Positions 40,131 through 48,960 of a stretch of 64,000 nucleotides of DNA are shown piece after piece. The position numbers and the translations under genes are program-made. The DNA is taken from the NCBI GenBank assembly GCA_038227045.1, contig JBBRQD010000017.1, positions 8,504 through 72,503 of the forward strand, in the 5' to 3' direction. Below the pieces are notes generated by a model that saw only the letters and a list, made by a program, of their open reading frames with translations, did not search any database and was not told where the DNA came from. The number at the start of each line of letters is the position of its first letter. Positions within the stretch are counted from its first letter, which is position 1. Source of the stretch: JANXLS01 sp038227045. GTDB lineage: Bacteria > Planctomycetota > SZUA-567 > H5-PLA8.

Positions 40131-42158
40131 TTACTTCGTGTCCTTCTTGGGAACCTTCGGTTTTTCCGGTGCCTTCGTGTTCTCCGGAATAATGCGGTTC
40201 ATGCGCCAGTTCATGACCTCGGCGAGTTTCTCATCTTTATTCTTGCCGTCCTTGGTCCACGCTTCCAGCACTTCTTTTTCGCGGCCGTTCGCGCCGATGC
40301 CGACAGCTTCGATGAACCATTTGTTCTTGACCCGTTCCTGGCGTTCCTTTTCGAATTCGGCGATCTGGTCTTTGCTCTGCTTCTTGTTGCCCGGGTCGTA
40401 GGCCGGGGATTCGGGCATGATCGGATCGATACGGTCGGCCAAGCTAACCAGCACTGGTATCGCGCGTTCGTTCGGTTCGTATTGCATCGCGATGGCCAAC
40501 TCGCGCAGCACCTGGTAGTCCTTGTCGCCCATCAACTGATTCGCGATTGCGACCATGTCCTGCTTCAACATGCGCGCGGCGCGAATGGCGACGACGCGAA
40601 TTTCGGGCGTGGAGTCTTTGAGGCCTTCGGCGATGGCGTCTTTTGCCGCATCGGTGCGGGCCAGCGCCCAGAGTGCTCGCGCGCGATGCGTCTGCTTCGG
40701 GGAGCTGGTGTAGAGCTTTTTCAGTGCTTCGATCGCTGGCGCGCCGCCGGTCGTCAACTTGGTGTAACCGAGGTAGCGCGTCGAGAGATTCGGCGAGCAG
40801 AGCGCGTTGATCTGTCCCGTGACGTTGGTCAAATCGAGTGACGGCACGACCGGTTTGTTGCCAACCGGCGCGAGGCGATAGATGCGCCCCTGCTGTTTGC
40901 CCAGAACGTCGTCCTGCATGCCGTGCCCGCCGGACTGCGCGTCGTACCAGTCGGCGATGAAGACGGCGCCATCGGTTCCGACGCAGAGATCGGAGGGTTT
41001 CCACCAATTGTCGCCAGCCTTGACGAGTTCTTCGAGGACCGTTTTGTAGCCCGAGCCTGCCGGAGTGGTCATGAACGCGCCGACGTAGCTGTACCACTGG
41101 CCGCCGGCGTTGCAATGGATCACCGCGCCCTGGTATTTCGCCGGAAGCAGATCGCCTTCATAGACGAGAATGCCCGTCGGCGAACCGCCGCCCGTGCCGT
41201 ACAGATTGGGCACGACGCCCGGATAGCGCTGATGCCAATGCGCTTCCTGAGCGGACTGCGTCGGGTAGCGGCGCACGTCCGCGCCCCAACCGGCATAACC
41301 GAAGTCGCCGCCTTCCATGACATAGTTCACGCGCACTCCCAGATTGCCGTCGTCGTCGTTGTCCGACTGCCACGCCGTGCCGAAGGAATCGCTGGTGACT
41401 TCGTAATTGTTGCGGAAGTTGTTGCCGAGCGTTTCGAAGCCGGTCTGATCAGGGTTCATGCGGAAGGCCATGCCCTCCTTGTACTTTTCACCCGGCTTCT
41501 TGTCGTGCCCGCGCCAGACTTTGCCTTTCGGAAACGGATTGCTGCCGAGCGAATCGACCATCACTTCGCCCTTGGCGTTCTTCATTTCCGCGGCTTCCAT
41601 GCCCGAATTGCCACTGTTGAAATAGAAGCGGCCGTCGGGTCCGAACATCATCTTATGCAGGCCATGATCGTGGTTGACGCCCGAGAAACCGTCGAGGTAT
41701 TTTTCCGGCGGGCCTTTGGGCTTGTAACCGGTTTCGTCGATTTCGAAGACCCACATCGTCGGCGATTGGGACATGTAGACTTTGTTGCCGACGACGCAGA
41801 TGCCCAGCGGACAGAGCAGGCTCTTGTCCTGATAGAATGTGGTGGCTTTGTCGCACTTGCCGGTGCCTTTGGTGTCTTCAAGAATGACGATGCGGTCGCC
41901 TTCCGGGCGCATCTTGTTTTTGCCGCGGTAGTTCGCGCCTTCGACGACCCAGATGCGGCCCTTTTCGTCGATGTCCATATTGGTGGGATTAATGACATCC
42001 GGTTCGGAGGCCCAGAGTTTGCACTCGAGTCCCTCGGCGACCTTTAAGGTCTTCTCGGACTCTTCGGCGATGACGCCTTTTCCCTGCAAGGCCCAGGCGG
42101 TTTTACTGATGAAGGTAGCGGCAACCAACAAGGACAACAAAATTCGTGTGACGCGCAT
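40131..42158 (-). CDS. PVC-type membrane-bound dehydrogenase domain protein
   Basis: 675 residues. Signal peptide at 1-23 (MRVTRILLSLLVAATFISKT). A six-blade propeller like soluble glucose dehydrogenase follows: PTNMDIDEKGRIWVVEGANY, GKCDKATTFYQDKSLLCPLG, NHDHGLHKMMFGPDGRFYFN and PSDLCVGTDGAVFIADWYDA, with HGMQDDVLG-QQGRIYRLAP after it. HEAT-like repeats follow from about 430 (DSTPEIRVVAIRAARMLKQD), and a Lys/Pro-rich end. It probably oxidises a sugar or alcohol in the periplasm, passing electrons to the CINCH cytochrome encoded downstream. No heme motif remains in this protein. GGAGAA precedes the ATG. Confidence 0.87.
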   Translation of the reverse strand: MRVTRILLSLLVAATFISKTAWALQGKGVIAEESEKTLKVAEGLECKLWASEPDVINPTNMDIDEKGRIWVVEGANYRGKNKMRPEGDRIVILEDTKGTGKCDKATTFYQDKSLLCPLGICVVGNKVYMSQSPTMWVFEIDETGYKPKGPPEKYLDGFSGVNHDHGLHKMMFGPDGRFYFNSGNSGMEAAEMKNAKGEVMVDSLGSNPFPKGKVWRGHDKKPGEKYKEGMAFRMNPDQTGFETLGNNFRNNYEVTSDSFGTAWQSDNDDDGNLGVRVNYVMEGGDFGYAGWGADVRRYPTQSAQEAHWHQRYPGVVPNLYGTGGGSPTGILVYEGDLLPAKYQGAVIHCNAGGQWYSYVGAFMTTPAGSGYKTVLEELVKAGDNWWKPSDLCVGTDGAVFIADWYDAQSGGHGMQDDVLGKQQGRIYRLAPVGNKPVVPSLDLTNVTGQINALCSPNLSTRYLGYTKLTTGGAPAIEALKKLYTSSPKQTHRARALWALARTDAAKDAIAEGLKDSTPEIRVVAIRAARMLKQDMVAIANQLMGDKDYQVLRELAIAMQYEPNERAIPVLVSLADRIDPIMPESPAYDPGNKKQSKDQIAEFEKERQERVKNKWFIEAVGIGANGREKEVLEAWTKDGKNKDEKLAEVMNWRMNRIIPENTKAPEKPKVPKKDTK

Positions 42159-42180
42159 CGTCAGCGGTTCTCCATAAAAA

Positions 42181-42215
42181 TTTTATACGCATGGCAAAAG
42201 CCGAAGTCTCTATAC
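42181..42215 (-). promoter_or_regulatory. TTTGCCATGC-TATA upstream motif
   Basis: Minus-strand sequence upstream of the dehydrogenase gene reads GTATAGAGACTTCGGC, TTTTGCCATGCGTATAAAA. A close match (GTATAGAC, TTTGCCATGCCTATA) lies upstream of the Ser/Thr kinase gene at 53192-53215. TATAAA (42182-42187) could serve as a -10 element. Shared regulation is only a suggestion. Confidence 0.35.
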
Positions 42216-42241
42216 ACCGGCGCGAGGGCTTTATGATAAAG

Positions 42242-42308
42242 TTTTAAAAGAGCCGCGACCGATGCGCGTTCATGCGTAACCGCTCCCATGCGGTCGCGAC
42301 TCTTTAAC
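42242..42308. repeat. Intergenic hairpin after the FHA protein gene
   Basis: TTTTAAAAGAGCCGCGACCG and CGGTCGCGACTCTTTAA pair with one mismatch/bulge around about 30 bases. It directly abuts the stop codon of the minus-strand FHA gene and ends in T on that strand, so it may terminate it. Confidence 0.65.
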
Positions 42309-44108
42309 CTACTTTGGTTCCCCATTTTTCGGGAGCGGGACGCTCCCGCCACTTTCTCTTTCTTTCAGCAGGTCTCTTAGGAAGCGAATGTTTACGGCGT
42401 ATTTCACGTTGCCGACGGTGAAGCGCTTGACTGTCTTTTTGCTTGCGTCCTTCTTGTCGACAACGCTGAGCAGTTCCGTTTCGCTATCGTTCTGGATCGC
42501 GATCACGCGGCCTTTGGCATCGAAGACCGGGCTGCCTTCATCGTGTGCGCCGACGGCGGTGGTGTGTTCGAGGATGTCGAAGGCGTGATCCTTCGCCGCG
42601 CTGTTGTCAAAACTCACGGTCGAGCTGACCACTCCCATTGAAAGCTTGGCTGACAGAGCTGTATTTTGTGCGCTCGCCGCAAAGGATTTGTATTCTTCCG
42701 GGAAGCCCAGCATGGCGACAGCCTGAGCCGACTGAACACTGTCCAGTTCGGAATCGCTGTACAAGTTCAACGTTGCCGGGAAGCCGTCGAGCTGTTTTCC
42801 GTTGGCGTTCAGGTCCACTTCGAGCACGCCCACGTCGGGACTGCGCCGGCTGCCTTTGGCCAGTGTGAAACCGCCGTGCACGAAGGCTTTCTTGACCTGA
42901 TAAGTATGGGGCGATTTATCGCCGCAGACCACCATGATTTGGCCCAGCGGGAACAAGTCCTTGATGGACTGGCTGATGTTTCCGCTGGTGGCGAGCAGGC
43001 CTTGTGCCGCATCAACGGCGAAAGCCGTGCCGATGAGCGTCTGTTCCGTGGCGTTCGTGGCTTTAAACATGACGGCGTAAATGGCTTGCCGGTTGTGGGC
43101 GACGGCTTCGGTGAACGAGTTGGCTCCGCCAGACTGAACCTGCTTATTCTTTTCCTGATAGGCCTTCACATCCTCGTACATTTTTTTCAATGCGGCGACT
43201 TCCAGTGTAAACGCTTCCTGGGCTTTCCGGGCCTCGGCCGAACCCGATTCGCCACCGGCCTGTTCGAGGCTGACTTGAAGTGCGGCGATTTTACGTTCCT
43301 TCTCGCTCATCGCCTGGGCCATGCTGGCGACGGTCTCGCGGTATTCCTTGATGTTCGACGCGACCGAATCTTTGATGCCGGTTACGGAGTTCACCACTCC
43401 GTTAATGCCGTCGTCGTGCTTGGATAGGTGCGTCTTGGTGACTGCGATGTCGTCCTTGACGCTGTCGACATCGGTCTTAATGACCCGAATAACGTTATCC
43501 GTGTCAAAGCTCTTTTTGACGAATACAATGACCACGGCCGAACCCATCACAATCATCGCGGACATGGCCACAACGAAGACCCAGTTGCGGCGGGAGTATT
43601 CGCGCCGGACTTCGTTCTTGGCTTCCTGGAGCCTGGCCTCAAGCGTAATGAGCCCGATGCCCTGTTTTGCAATCGGCGACTCGCCCAACCGTGCTGCCGC
43701 GTTAGTGTTAGGCACAGGGCTATCGGTGGCAGAAAAAGCGGATGACGTGGGAATTGCGATGAGCGTCGGTTGATAGGTCTTTGGAGCCGGCTTCGGTAAT
43801 TTGACGACGATTTCAATGCCTTGAGTGCCGCCGAGTTTCAACAAACTGCCGTCGGAGAGCGCCACTGGCCCGGTGATGCGCTGGTTGTTTACGAACGTGC
43901 CGTTGGTGCTGTCCAGGTCGCGGACATAATACCGGCCGTCTTTCGGCTCGCGGTAAATTTCGCAATGGTGGGCGCTGGCGCGCTCGTCGATGCCGGGAGT
44001 GAGTTTGAGAACATTGTTTTTGTCGCGCCCAATAGGAATGCTGGCATCGCTAAACGTAAACGATTGCCCTGCCAGACTTCCGCTCTGAACAAGCAGTGTG
44101 ATGCTCAT
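42309..44108 (-). CDS. FHA-domain membrane protein with trypsin-like domain lacking the catalytic His
   Basis: 599 residues. The N-terminal FHA domain (about 1-100) has IPIGRDKNNVLKL, RASAHHCEIYREP and DLDSTNGTFVNN, the phospho-Thr-binding core. A linker, then one membrane helix (NWVFVVAMSAMIVMGSAVVI, about 180-200), then a periplasmic coiled coil (about 210-330) and an S1C/DegP-like domain (about 345-590). In that domain the segment expected to read TNAHV is ATSGNIS, so the catalytic His is missing, while the serine loop reads DEGSPVFD. Probably a sensor or scaffold, not a protease. The start is ATG 44108 with AAGGA upstream. The neighbour upstream is a secreted coiled-coil protein. Confidence 0.82.
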   Translation of the reverse strand: MSITLLVQSGSLAGQSFTFSDASIPIGRDKNNVLKLTPGIDERASAHHCEIYREPKDGRYYVRDLDSTNGTFVNNQRITGPVALSDGSLLKLGGTQGIEIVVKLPKPAPKTYQPTLIAIPTSSAFSATDSPVPNTNAAARLGESPIAKQGIGLITLEARLQEAKNEVRREYSRRNWVFVVAMSAMIVMGSAVVIVFVKKSFDTDNVIRVIKTDVDSVKDDIAVTKTHLSKHDDGINGVVNSVTGIKDSVASNIKEYRETVASMAQAMSEKERKIAALQVSLEQAGGESGSAEARKAQEAFTLEVAALKKMYEDVKAYQEKNKQVQSGGANSFTEAVAHNRQAIYAVMFKATNATEQTLIGTAFAVDAAQGLLATSGNISQSIKDLFPLGQIMVVCGDKSPHTYQVKKAFVHGGFTLAKGSRRSPDVGVLEVDLNANGKQLDGFPATLNLYSDSELDSVQSAQAVAMLGFPEEYKSFAASAQNTALSAKLSMGVVSSTVSFDNSAAKDHAFDILEHTTAVGAHDEGSPVFDAKGRVIAIQNDSETELLSVVDKKDASKKTVKRFTVGNVKYAVNIRFLRDLLKERESGGSVPLPKNGEPK

Positions 44109-44181
44109 GTCAAGAGTCCTTTCGTCAAACAGCCGAAGCGAAACGGGACTATCGAACATGTGTATTATACATTAATTCGAG

Positions 44182-45219
44182 CTACTTCTTCTCGATCATT
44201 CCCATCGCATTTTGCATTTCTTTGAAGTGCTTTTTGACGAGCGTCAAATTCTCTTGTGGAATGGTCTTCAGAAGTTCATCGGTCTGTTTCTTGATCGCGG
44301 CGTCGCCGTCCGCCAGGATCGAGGTGGCTTGAACCAGCGTCTCCAATTCAGCTTTAGTATCCGTTATGGCTTGATCGTTCTCGTCGGCAACCTGCTTCTT
44401 TTCCTCTGGCGTTATGGGAATTTCGGGGTGTGCGGCCTGATTGGCGAATGGAAGTGCTTTTGATTTGCTCTCCGTTTCGGCTTTGCGCGCTTCCTTCTCC
44501 TTGTCGCGGGATTCCTTGGCTGCGGCGCGGGAATTTGTGGCTTCCTCCTTTTTGCCCTTTACATAATCCGCTTTACTGTCCCCGTCAATGTCCGCTGGCG
44601 GCTTCGCGGCCAATGCGTCGGTGGCTTTGGCATCCCCTTCGGATTTTGAGGCCTCTTCGGCTGCCGCTTTGGCTTCGTCAGCGTGGTTTTTTGCCTCTTC
44701 AAGCGCCGCAGTTTCCTGTTCTTTCGCTTGTTTGACCAGGTTTTCGCGCTGTTCCTGATTCAAGACACGCGTTCCGCTTTTGCGTGCACTCTCATAGGTT
44801 GCCAGTTTCGCTTTTGCCGCGGCGATTTCCGCCGCGTTTTTCTTTTTCTGCTCCACGAGGTCCGCCTTGGCCTGGGTCATCGATTCATCGATATACGCGG
44901 CACCCATGGTTTGCGTCGCTGCGCCGGCCAGCCATTCAAATTCGGCTTTTTTAAAACCATTCCTGGTCGTAATGGCGTTCATTTTTTCGTCCATATTGCC
45001 AATAGCGGACAGTGCCCCCAGCCCGGTTTTGCTCCCTTCAATAGCCTTGCTGGCGGCTTTGATATATTGCATCAGTTCTTTCTGCGCGGCAATGTAATTC
45101 TCCAACTGCTTCTCGGTGAATCGTCCATCCTTCGGCGCGTCCCATTCGGCAGCCTGAAAGGACAGCAACGATGAAAAGAACAGTCCGCAAAGCAATACAG
45201 CTTTTACCCAATAGCGCAT
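44182..45219 (-). CDS. Secreted long coiled-coil protein, unknown function
   Basis: 345 residues. Signal peptide at about 1-25 (VKAVLLCGLFFSSLLSFQAA). The rest is Ala/Glu/Lys-rich helix with heptads (AEIAAAKAKLATYESARKSG, KEQETAALEEAKNHADEAKA, SRAAAKESRDKEKEARKAET), broken by PPADIDGDSKADYVKGKKEE. No family is recognised. GAGGAA nine bases before ATG 45219 favours that start over the TTG at 45237. It lies 73 bases upstream of the FHA protein gene on the same strand, so a joint envelope role is plausible. Confidence 0.7.
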   Translation of the reverse strand: MRYWVKAVLLCGLFFSSLLSFQAAEWDAPKDGRFTEKQLENYIAAQKELMQYIKAASKAIEGSKTGLGALSAIGNMDEKMNAITTRNGFKKAEFEWLAGAATQTMGAAYIDESMTQAKADLVEQKKKNAAEIAAAKAKLATYESARKSGTRVLNQEQRENLVKQAKEQETAALEEAKNHADEAKAAAEEASKSEGDAKATDALAAKPPADIDGDSKADYVKGKKEEATNSRAAAKESRDKEKEARKAETESKSKALPFANQAAHPEIPITPEEKKQVADENDQAITDTKAELETLVQATSILADGDAAIKKQTDELLKTIPQENLTLVKKHFKEMQNAMGMIEKK

Positions 45220-45528
45220 GTATCGTGTGTTCCTCAAGAGTTGCGAATGAGCCTAACCTTGGATCGGGCGAACCTCAAGTTGTGAATGAGGCGGCGACAG
45301 CCTTTTCCGTGACTTAAAGCACGGCCAAGAGTGACACTTTTCAACGGATCTGCCGATTTCTGGCATCCAAAGTGCATTTGGTACGTACAGAGAACGTGTT
45401 GTGGTGGATTCCGCTGCATATTTCGTCGGATTTGTTGAGTTAACCGACGCGCTGCGGGATAAATCATCAAAGACGGGCTGCCCGAATGGTCTGCACCAAG
45501 TGCAATAAGTGTAAGGGGATGTTCAATT
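45220..45528. other. Divergent intergenic region
   Basis: 309 bases between the secreted coiled-coil gene (minus) and the DUF1549 gene (plus). Both promoters should be here, but I find no strong -35/-10 pair, repeat or terminator. A small Cys-containing frame near 45486 is not credible, being an out-of-frame reading of the start of the DUF1549 gene. Confidence 0.45.
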
Positions 45529-47535
45529 ATGAAAACGTCACGCTTTCCGGTGATTGCCCCTTTATTGGGATGGACGGCACTCGTCGCCATCGTCGGAGCG
45601 GTGTGTGTCTGGCCCGCGTCCGACAGAGTGGCCAATGCCGAATCGGATGTCCAAGGGACGCCGACGTTTCCAATCAAGAATCCGATCGATAAATTCGTCC
45701 TGTTAAAACTTCAGAGCGAAAAAATCGACCCCTCCGGCCCTTGCAGCGACGAAGAATTTTTGCGGCGCGTGTACTTGGACATCTGCGGCACGGTTCCGCC
45801 CCTTGCGGAAGTCAAAACCTACTTATTGGATCGTTCCGCCGAAAAGCGCCTCAAGTTGGTGGACCGATTGTTGAAGAACGAACGCTACGGCGCGCATTGG
45901 TCGGTGATGTGGAGCGATCTGTTGCGCGAGCACAGCAATTCGCGCCCGCAGGAAGGCACTGAACGCGGTTCGTACCGCGACTGGCTTCAGGATTCGTTGA
46001 ATAAGAACACGCCCTATGACGTATTCTGCAAATCGCTGGTCGATGCGGTTGGCACGGCGGAAGAGGATGGAGCCGTCAATTTTTATCTGCGCGATTCGGG
46101 CGGCGGAAACAATCTGGATAAAATCGAATCGGTCAACAACGTCAGCACCGTGTTCATGGGCTCGCGCATGGCCTGCGCACAGTGCCACGATCATCCCTTC
46201 GACAAATGGACACAGGCCGATTTTCATTCGCTGGTGGCCTTCTTCGCGCGCACCACCGTCTCCATCGATCCGTGGGCTACATTGGTGAAAGTTGAGAACA
46301 GCAAACGCTTGCCGGCGAATGCGAAAACGATTCTCGAACCGTATTTTAAAGAAGCGCACGAAAAGCTTGCGGCTGAAAAAGCCAATTTCAAAAAGGGCGT
46401 GGAACTCGCCGATGCCGGCCAGGGCATGATGGCGATGGGCATGATGGATACTCTGAAACTGCTGCAGCGCGGCGGAGCGTTATTCAAGGAACTCGAAGCG
46501 AAACTTACGCCTGCCGAAACCGTGATCATGACGCAGTTGCTGCTCAATGGCGGTGTGCGCAAAATTTCCGAACGGCCAATGGGCGAATACCGCATGCCGA
46601 CCGAAGGCGACGGACAGGTGAAGAACGGCAAGGGTTCGGGCGAAATCATGGAAGCGAAATTCGCCTGGGATCCGAGCAAAAAGGCTGCGGGCAACGGTTC
46701 GCGGCGGACAGTGCTTGCGGAGTACGTGATCGGCAGCCGGCGCTTCGCGCAGGTGCAGGTCAACCGCATCTGGGCGAAGATGTTCGGGCACGGCATCGTC
46801 GATCCGATCGACGATTTCCGCGAAAAGAACCCCCCGTCGAATTCGGAATTGCTCGAATTCCTGACCGACGAATTCATGACCTCGAAATACGACAACAAGC
46901 ACATGATCGAACTGATTGCGCTCTCGAGCACTTACCAGCGTTCCTCCATGCCAACGACCAGCAATCGCAGCGACACGACACTGTTCTCGCACGCGTACAT
47001 CCGCCGCCTGACCGCCGAACAGACCTTCGATTCGCTGCTCGTCTGCACGGGCAAGAACAACGGCATGACCGAAGGCCAGGCATACGGAATGGGCATGGGC
47101 CGCGAAGCGATTGGCAACAAGATCATGGACGCGATGACCGGTCAAAAGAGCAAGTCGATGCAATGGGCGGTGGATTTGCCGACGCCGGCGCAGCCGTCCT
47201 CGTTCATGGCCGCCTTCAACCAGCCCGACCGCAATTCGACTGTCTGCAAACGCGACGAATCGGGTTCGATCACCCAGGCGCTGGAGATGATGAACGGCGA
47301 CCGCGTGGATGGCGCGATCAAGGCCTCGCCGCTGATCAAACAAATCCTCGATTCGAAACTCAATCCGACGCAAGCCGCGCAGGAGTTGTTCCTGTCGGTG
47401 CTCACGCGCAACCCGACTCAGCACGAGCTTTCAACGGTGCTCTACCAATTGCATGCCACCAATCCGACGCGCGAATGGATTGAGGACACTTACTGGGCTT
47501 TGTTGAATACGCGCGAATTTACGTATGTCAGATAA
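45529..47535 (+). CDS. DUF1549/DUF1553 protein (planctomycete PSD1 type) without N-terminal cytochrome
   Basis: Exported protein of 668 residues. The N-terminal hydrophobic segment (LLGWTALVAIVGAVCVWPAS) is a signal or anchor. DUF1549 runs from about 45: NPIDKFVLLKLQSEKI, FLRRVYLDICGTVPPLAEVK, YGAHWSVMWSDLLREH and the hallmark MACAQCHDHPFDKWTQADF near 215. DUF1553 follows from about 390: VLAEYVIGSRRFAQVQVNRI, WAKMFGHGIVDPIDDFREKN, PSNSELLEFLTDEFM and the end VLYQLHATNPTREWIEDTYW. The PSCyt1 heme domain often found at the N-terminus is missing. It forms the standard pair with the DUF1501 gene downstream. Function of the pair is unproven, possibly polysaccharide breakdown. Confidence 0.93.
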   Translation: MKTSRFPVIAPLLGWTALVAIVGAVCVWPASDRVANAESDVQGTPTFPIKNPIDKFVLLKLQSEKIDPSGPCSDEEFLRRVYLDICGTVPPLAEVKTYLLDRSAEKRLKLVDRLLKNERYGAHWSVMWSDLLREHSNSRPQEGTERGSYRDWLQDSLNKNTPYDVFCKSLVDAVGTAEEDGAVNFYLRDSGGGNNLDKIESVNNVSTVFMGSRMACAQCHDHPFDKWTQADFHSLVAFFARTTVSIDPWATLVKVENSKRLPANAKTILEPYFKEAHEKLAAEKANFKKGVELADAGQGMMAMGMMDTLKLLQRGGALFKELEAKLTPAETVIMTQLLLNGGVRKISERPMGEYRMPTEGDGQVKNGKGSGEIMEAKFAWDPSKKAAGNGSRRTVLAEYVIGSRRFAQVQVNRIWAKMFGHGIVDPIDDFREKNPPSNSELLEFLTDEFMTSKYDNKHMIELIALSSTYQRSSMPTTSNRSDTTLFSHAYIRRLTAEQTFDSLLVCTGKNNGMTEGQAYGMGMGREAIGNKIMDAMTGQKSKSMQWAVDLPTPAQPSSFMAAFNQPDRNSTVCKRDESGSITQALEMMNGDRVDGAIKASPLIKQILDSKLNPTQAAQELFLSVLTRNPTQHELSTVLYQLHATNPTREWIEDTYWALLNTREFTYVR

Positions 47536-47571
47536 AGTTTGAACGTTAAACGTTGGACAAGGAGTTCAATC

Positions 47572-48888
47572 ATGAATCGACCCATGGCTACTGGAATAAG
47601 CAAAGGCGTTGTGGACTGCGACGGGAAGTCCGGTTTGAGCCGCCGTTCGGCGCTGAAGGCCGGCGCGATCGGATTCCTGGGCATGAATCTGGTGGACATG
47701 CTGCGCTCGACGGTGCTGGCCGCGCCGAACGACATGGCCCAATGCGATTCGGTGATTCTGTTGTGGCTGGCTGGCGGCCCCAGTCACATCGACACGTGGG
47801 ATCCGAAGCCGGGGCAGTCCACTGGCGGACCCTTTAAGGCGATCAACACGAGCGCGACGGGCATTCAGCTCAGCGAACACATGCCCAACGTTGCGCGCAA
47901 CATGAAATACTGCTCGCTGATCCGCTCCATGTCCAGCAAGGAAGGCGCGCACGAACGCGCGACGTACGAGATGCACACCGGCTACAAGCCGCTGGCGAGC
48001 ATCGGCCATCCGAGCATCGGGTCGCTGGTCGTGCAGCAGAAGGGCAAGAAGAATCCGGAGATTCCGGCGTACGTGTCCGTGGGCAATGCGTCGTTCGGCG
48101 CCGGATTCCTGGGCAGCCAGTTCGCGCCGTTCTACATTGGCGACATAAACAATCCCGACCGCAACCTGGTCTTCCCGAAAGGCGTGGACGACGCGCGCTT
48201 CAAACGCCGCGTGGACATGCTGAAGGAAGTCGACAAGGAATTCAGCCACCAGGACCGTGACAACACGGTCAAGGAATATGCGAACTACTACCGCGACGCG
48301 ATCAAAATGATGTACTCCAGTTCGGTCGACGCGTTCAACTTGAAAGGCGCCGGCGGCGAAAAGCCGGAGACGATCAAAGCGTACGGCGACAACAATTTCG
48401 GTCGCTCGGTGCTGATGGCGCGCCGGCTGGTGGAGCGCGGCGTGCGCTTTGTCGAATGTTCGCTGGGCGGCTGGGACAACCATCAGAAATGTTTCGACGC
48501 CGTTGAGAAAAACCTGAACACGCTCGACCCGGCGCTGGGCAACCTGATCGAAGATTTGAACGCGCGCGGCTTGCTCAAGCGGACGATGGTTGTCTGCACG
48601 GGCGAATTCGGGCGCACGCCGAAGATCAACGCCAACGATGGCCGCGACCACTATCCGCGCTGTTTCTCGACATTCGTCGCGGGCGGCGGAATCAAGCAGG
48701 GTTTCGTCTACGGCAAGAGCAATGAAACCGGCGCGGAACCGAAAGAAAACCCGGTCACGATCGGCGACTTGCACGGCACGATCTTCGAGGCGCTGGGCGT
48801 CGATTATACGAAAGAAAATCAAACCCCTCAGGGCCGCCCGATACGCGTCGTCGACAAAGGCAAGGCGATCAAGGATTTGTTGGCGTAA
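47572..48888 (+). CDS. DUF1501 protein with twin-arginine leader
   Basis: 438 residues. Tat leader: GLSRRSALKAGAIGFLGMNL, with cleavage likely after VLAA. Family features: VILLWLAGGPSHIDTWDPKP, MSSKEGAHERATYEMHTGYK, ARRLVERGVRFVECSLGGWD, VVCTGEFGRTPKINANDGRD followed by HYP (metal-site loop), and GDLHGTIFEALGVDYTKENQ. It is paired with the DUF1549 gene (gap 36 bases) and preceded by AAGGAG eight bases before the ATG. The two-gene unit ends at a strong terminator (48929). The other DUF1501 protein (16069) has only moderate similarity and no partner. Confidence 0.93.
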   Translation: MNRPMATGISKGVVDCDGKSGLSRRSALKAGAIGFLGMNLVDMLRSTVLAAPNDMAQCDSVILLWLAGGPSHIDTWDPKPGQSTGGPFKAINTSATGIQLSEHMPNVARNMKYCSLIRSMSSKEGAHERATYEMHTGYKPLASIGHPSIGSLVVQQKGKKNPEIPAYVSVGNASFGAGFLGSQFAPFYIGDINNPDRNLVFPKGVDDARFKRRVDMLKEVDKEFSHQDRDNTVKEYANYYRDAIKMMYSSSVDAFNLKGAGGEKPETIKAYGDNNFGRSVLMARRLVERGVRFVECSLGGWDNHQKCFDAVEKNLNTLDPALGNLIEDLNARGLLKRTMVVCTGEFGRTPKINANDGRDHYPRCFSTFVAGGGIKQGFVYGKSNETGAEPKENPVTIGDLHGTIFEALGVDYTKENQTPQGRPIRVVDKGKAIKDLLA

Positions 48889-48892
48889 CGGC

Positions 48893-48925
48893 GGTTGAAG
48901 GTTTAAAAGTTGAAGGTTGAAAGTT
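48893..48925 (+). repeat. GGTTGAA heptamer word repeat
   Basis: GGTTGAAGGTTTAAAAGTTG, then AAGGTTGAAAGTT, between the DUF1501 stop and its terminator. Same word as 481-521 and 32062-32089. Confidence 0.55.
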
Positions 48926-48928
48926 ATT

Positions 48929-48960
48929 GGCCCGGAGAGCGATCTCCGGGCCGCTTTTTT
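48929..48960 (+). terminator. Rho-independent terminator
   Basis: GGCCCGGAG-agcgat-CTCCGGGCC stem, then GC and a run of T. The stop of the convergent queD-like gene (48959-48961) begins inside its T-run. Confidence 0.9.
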
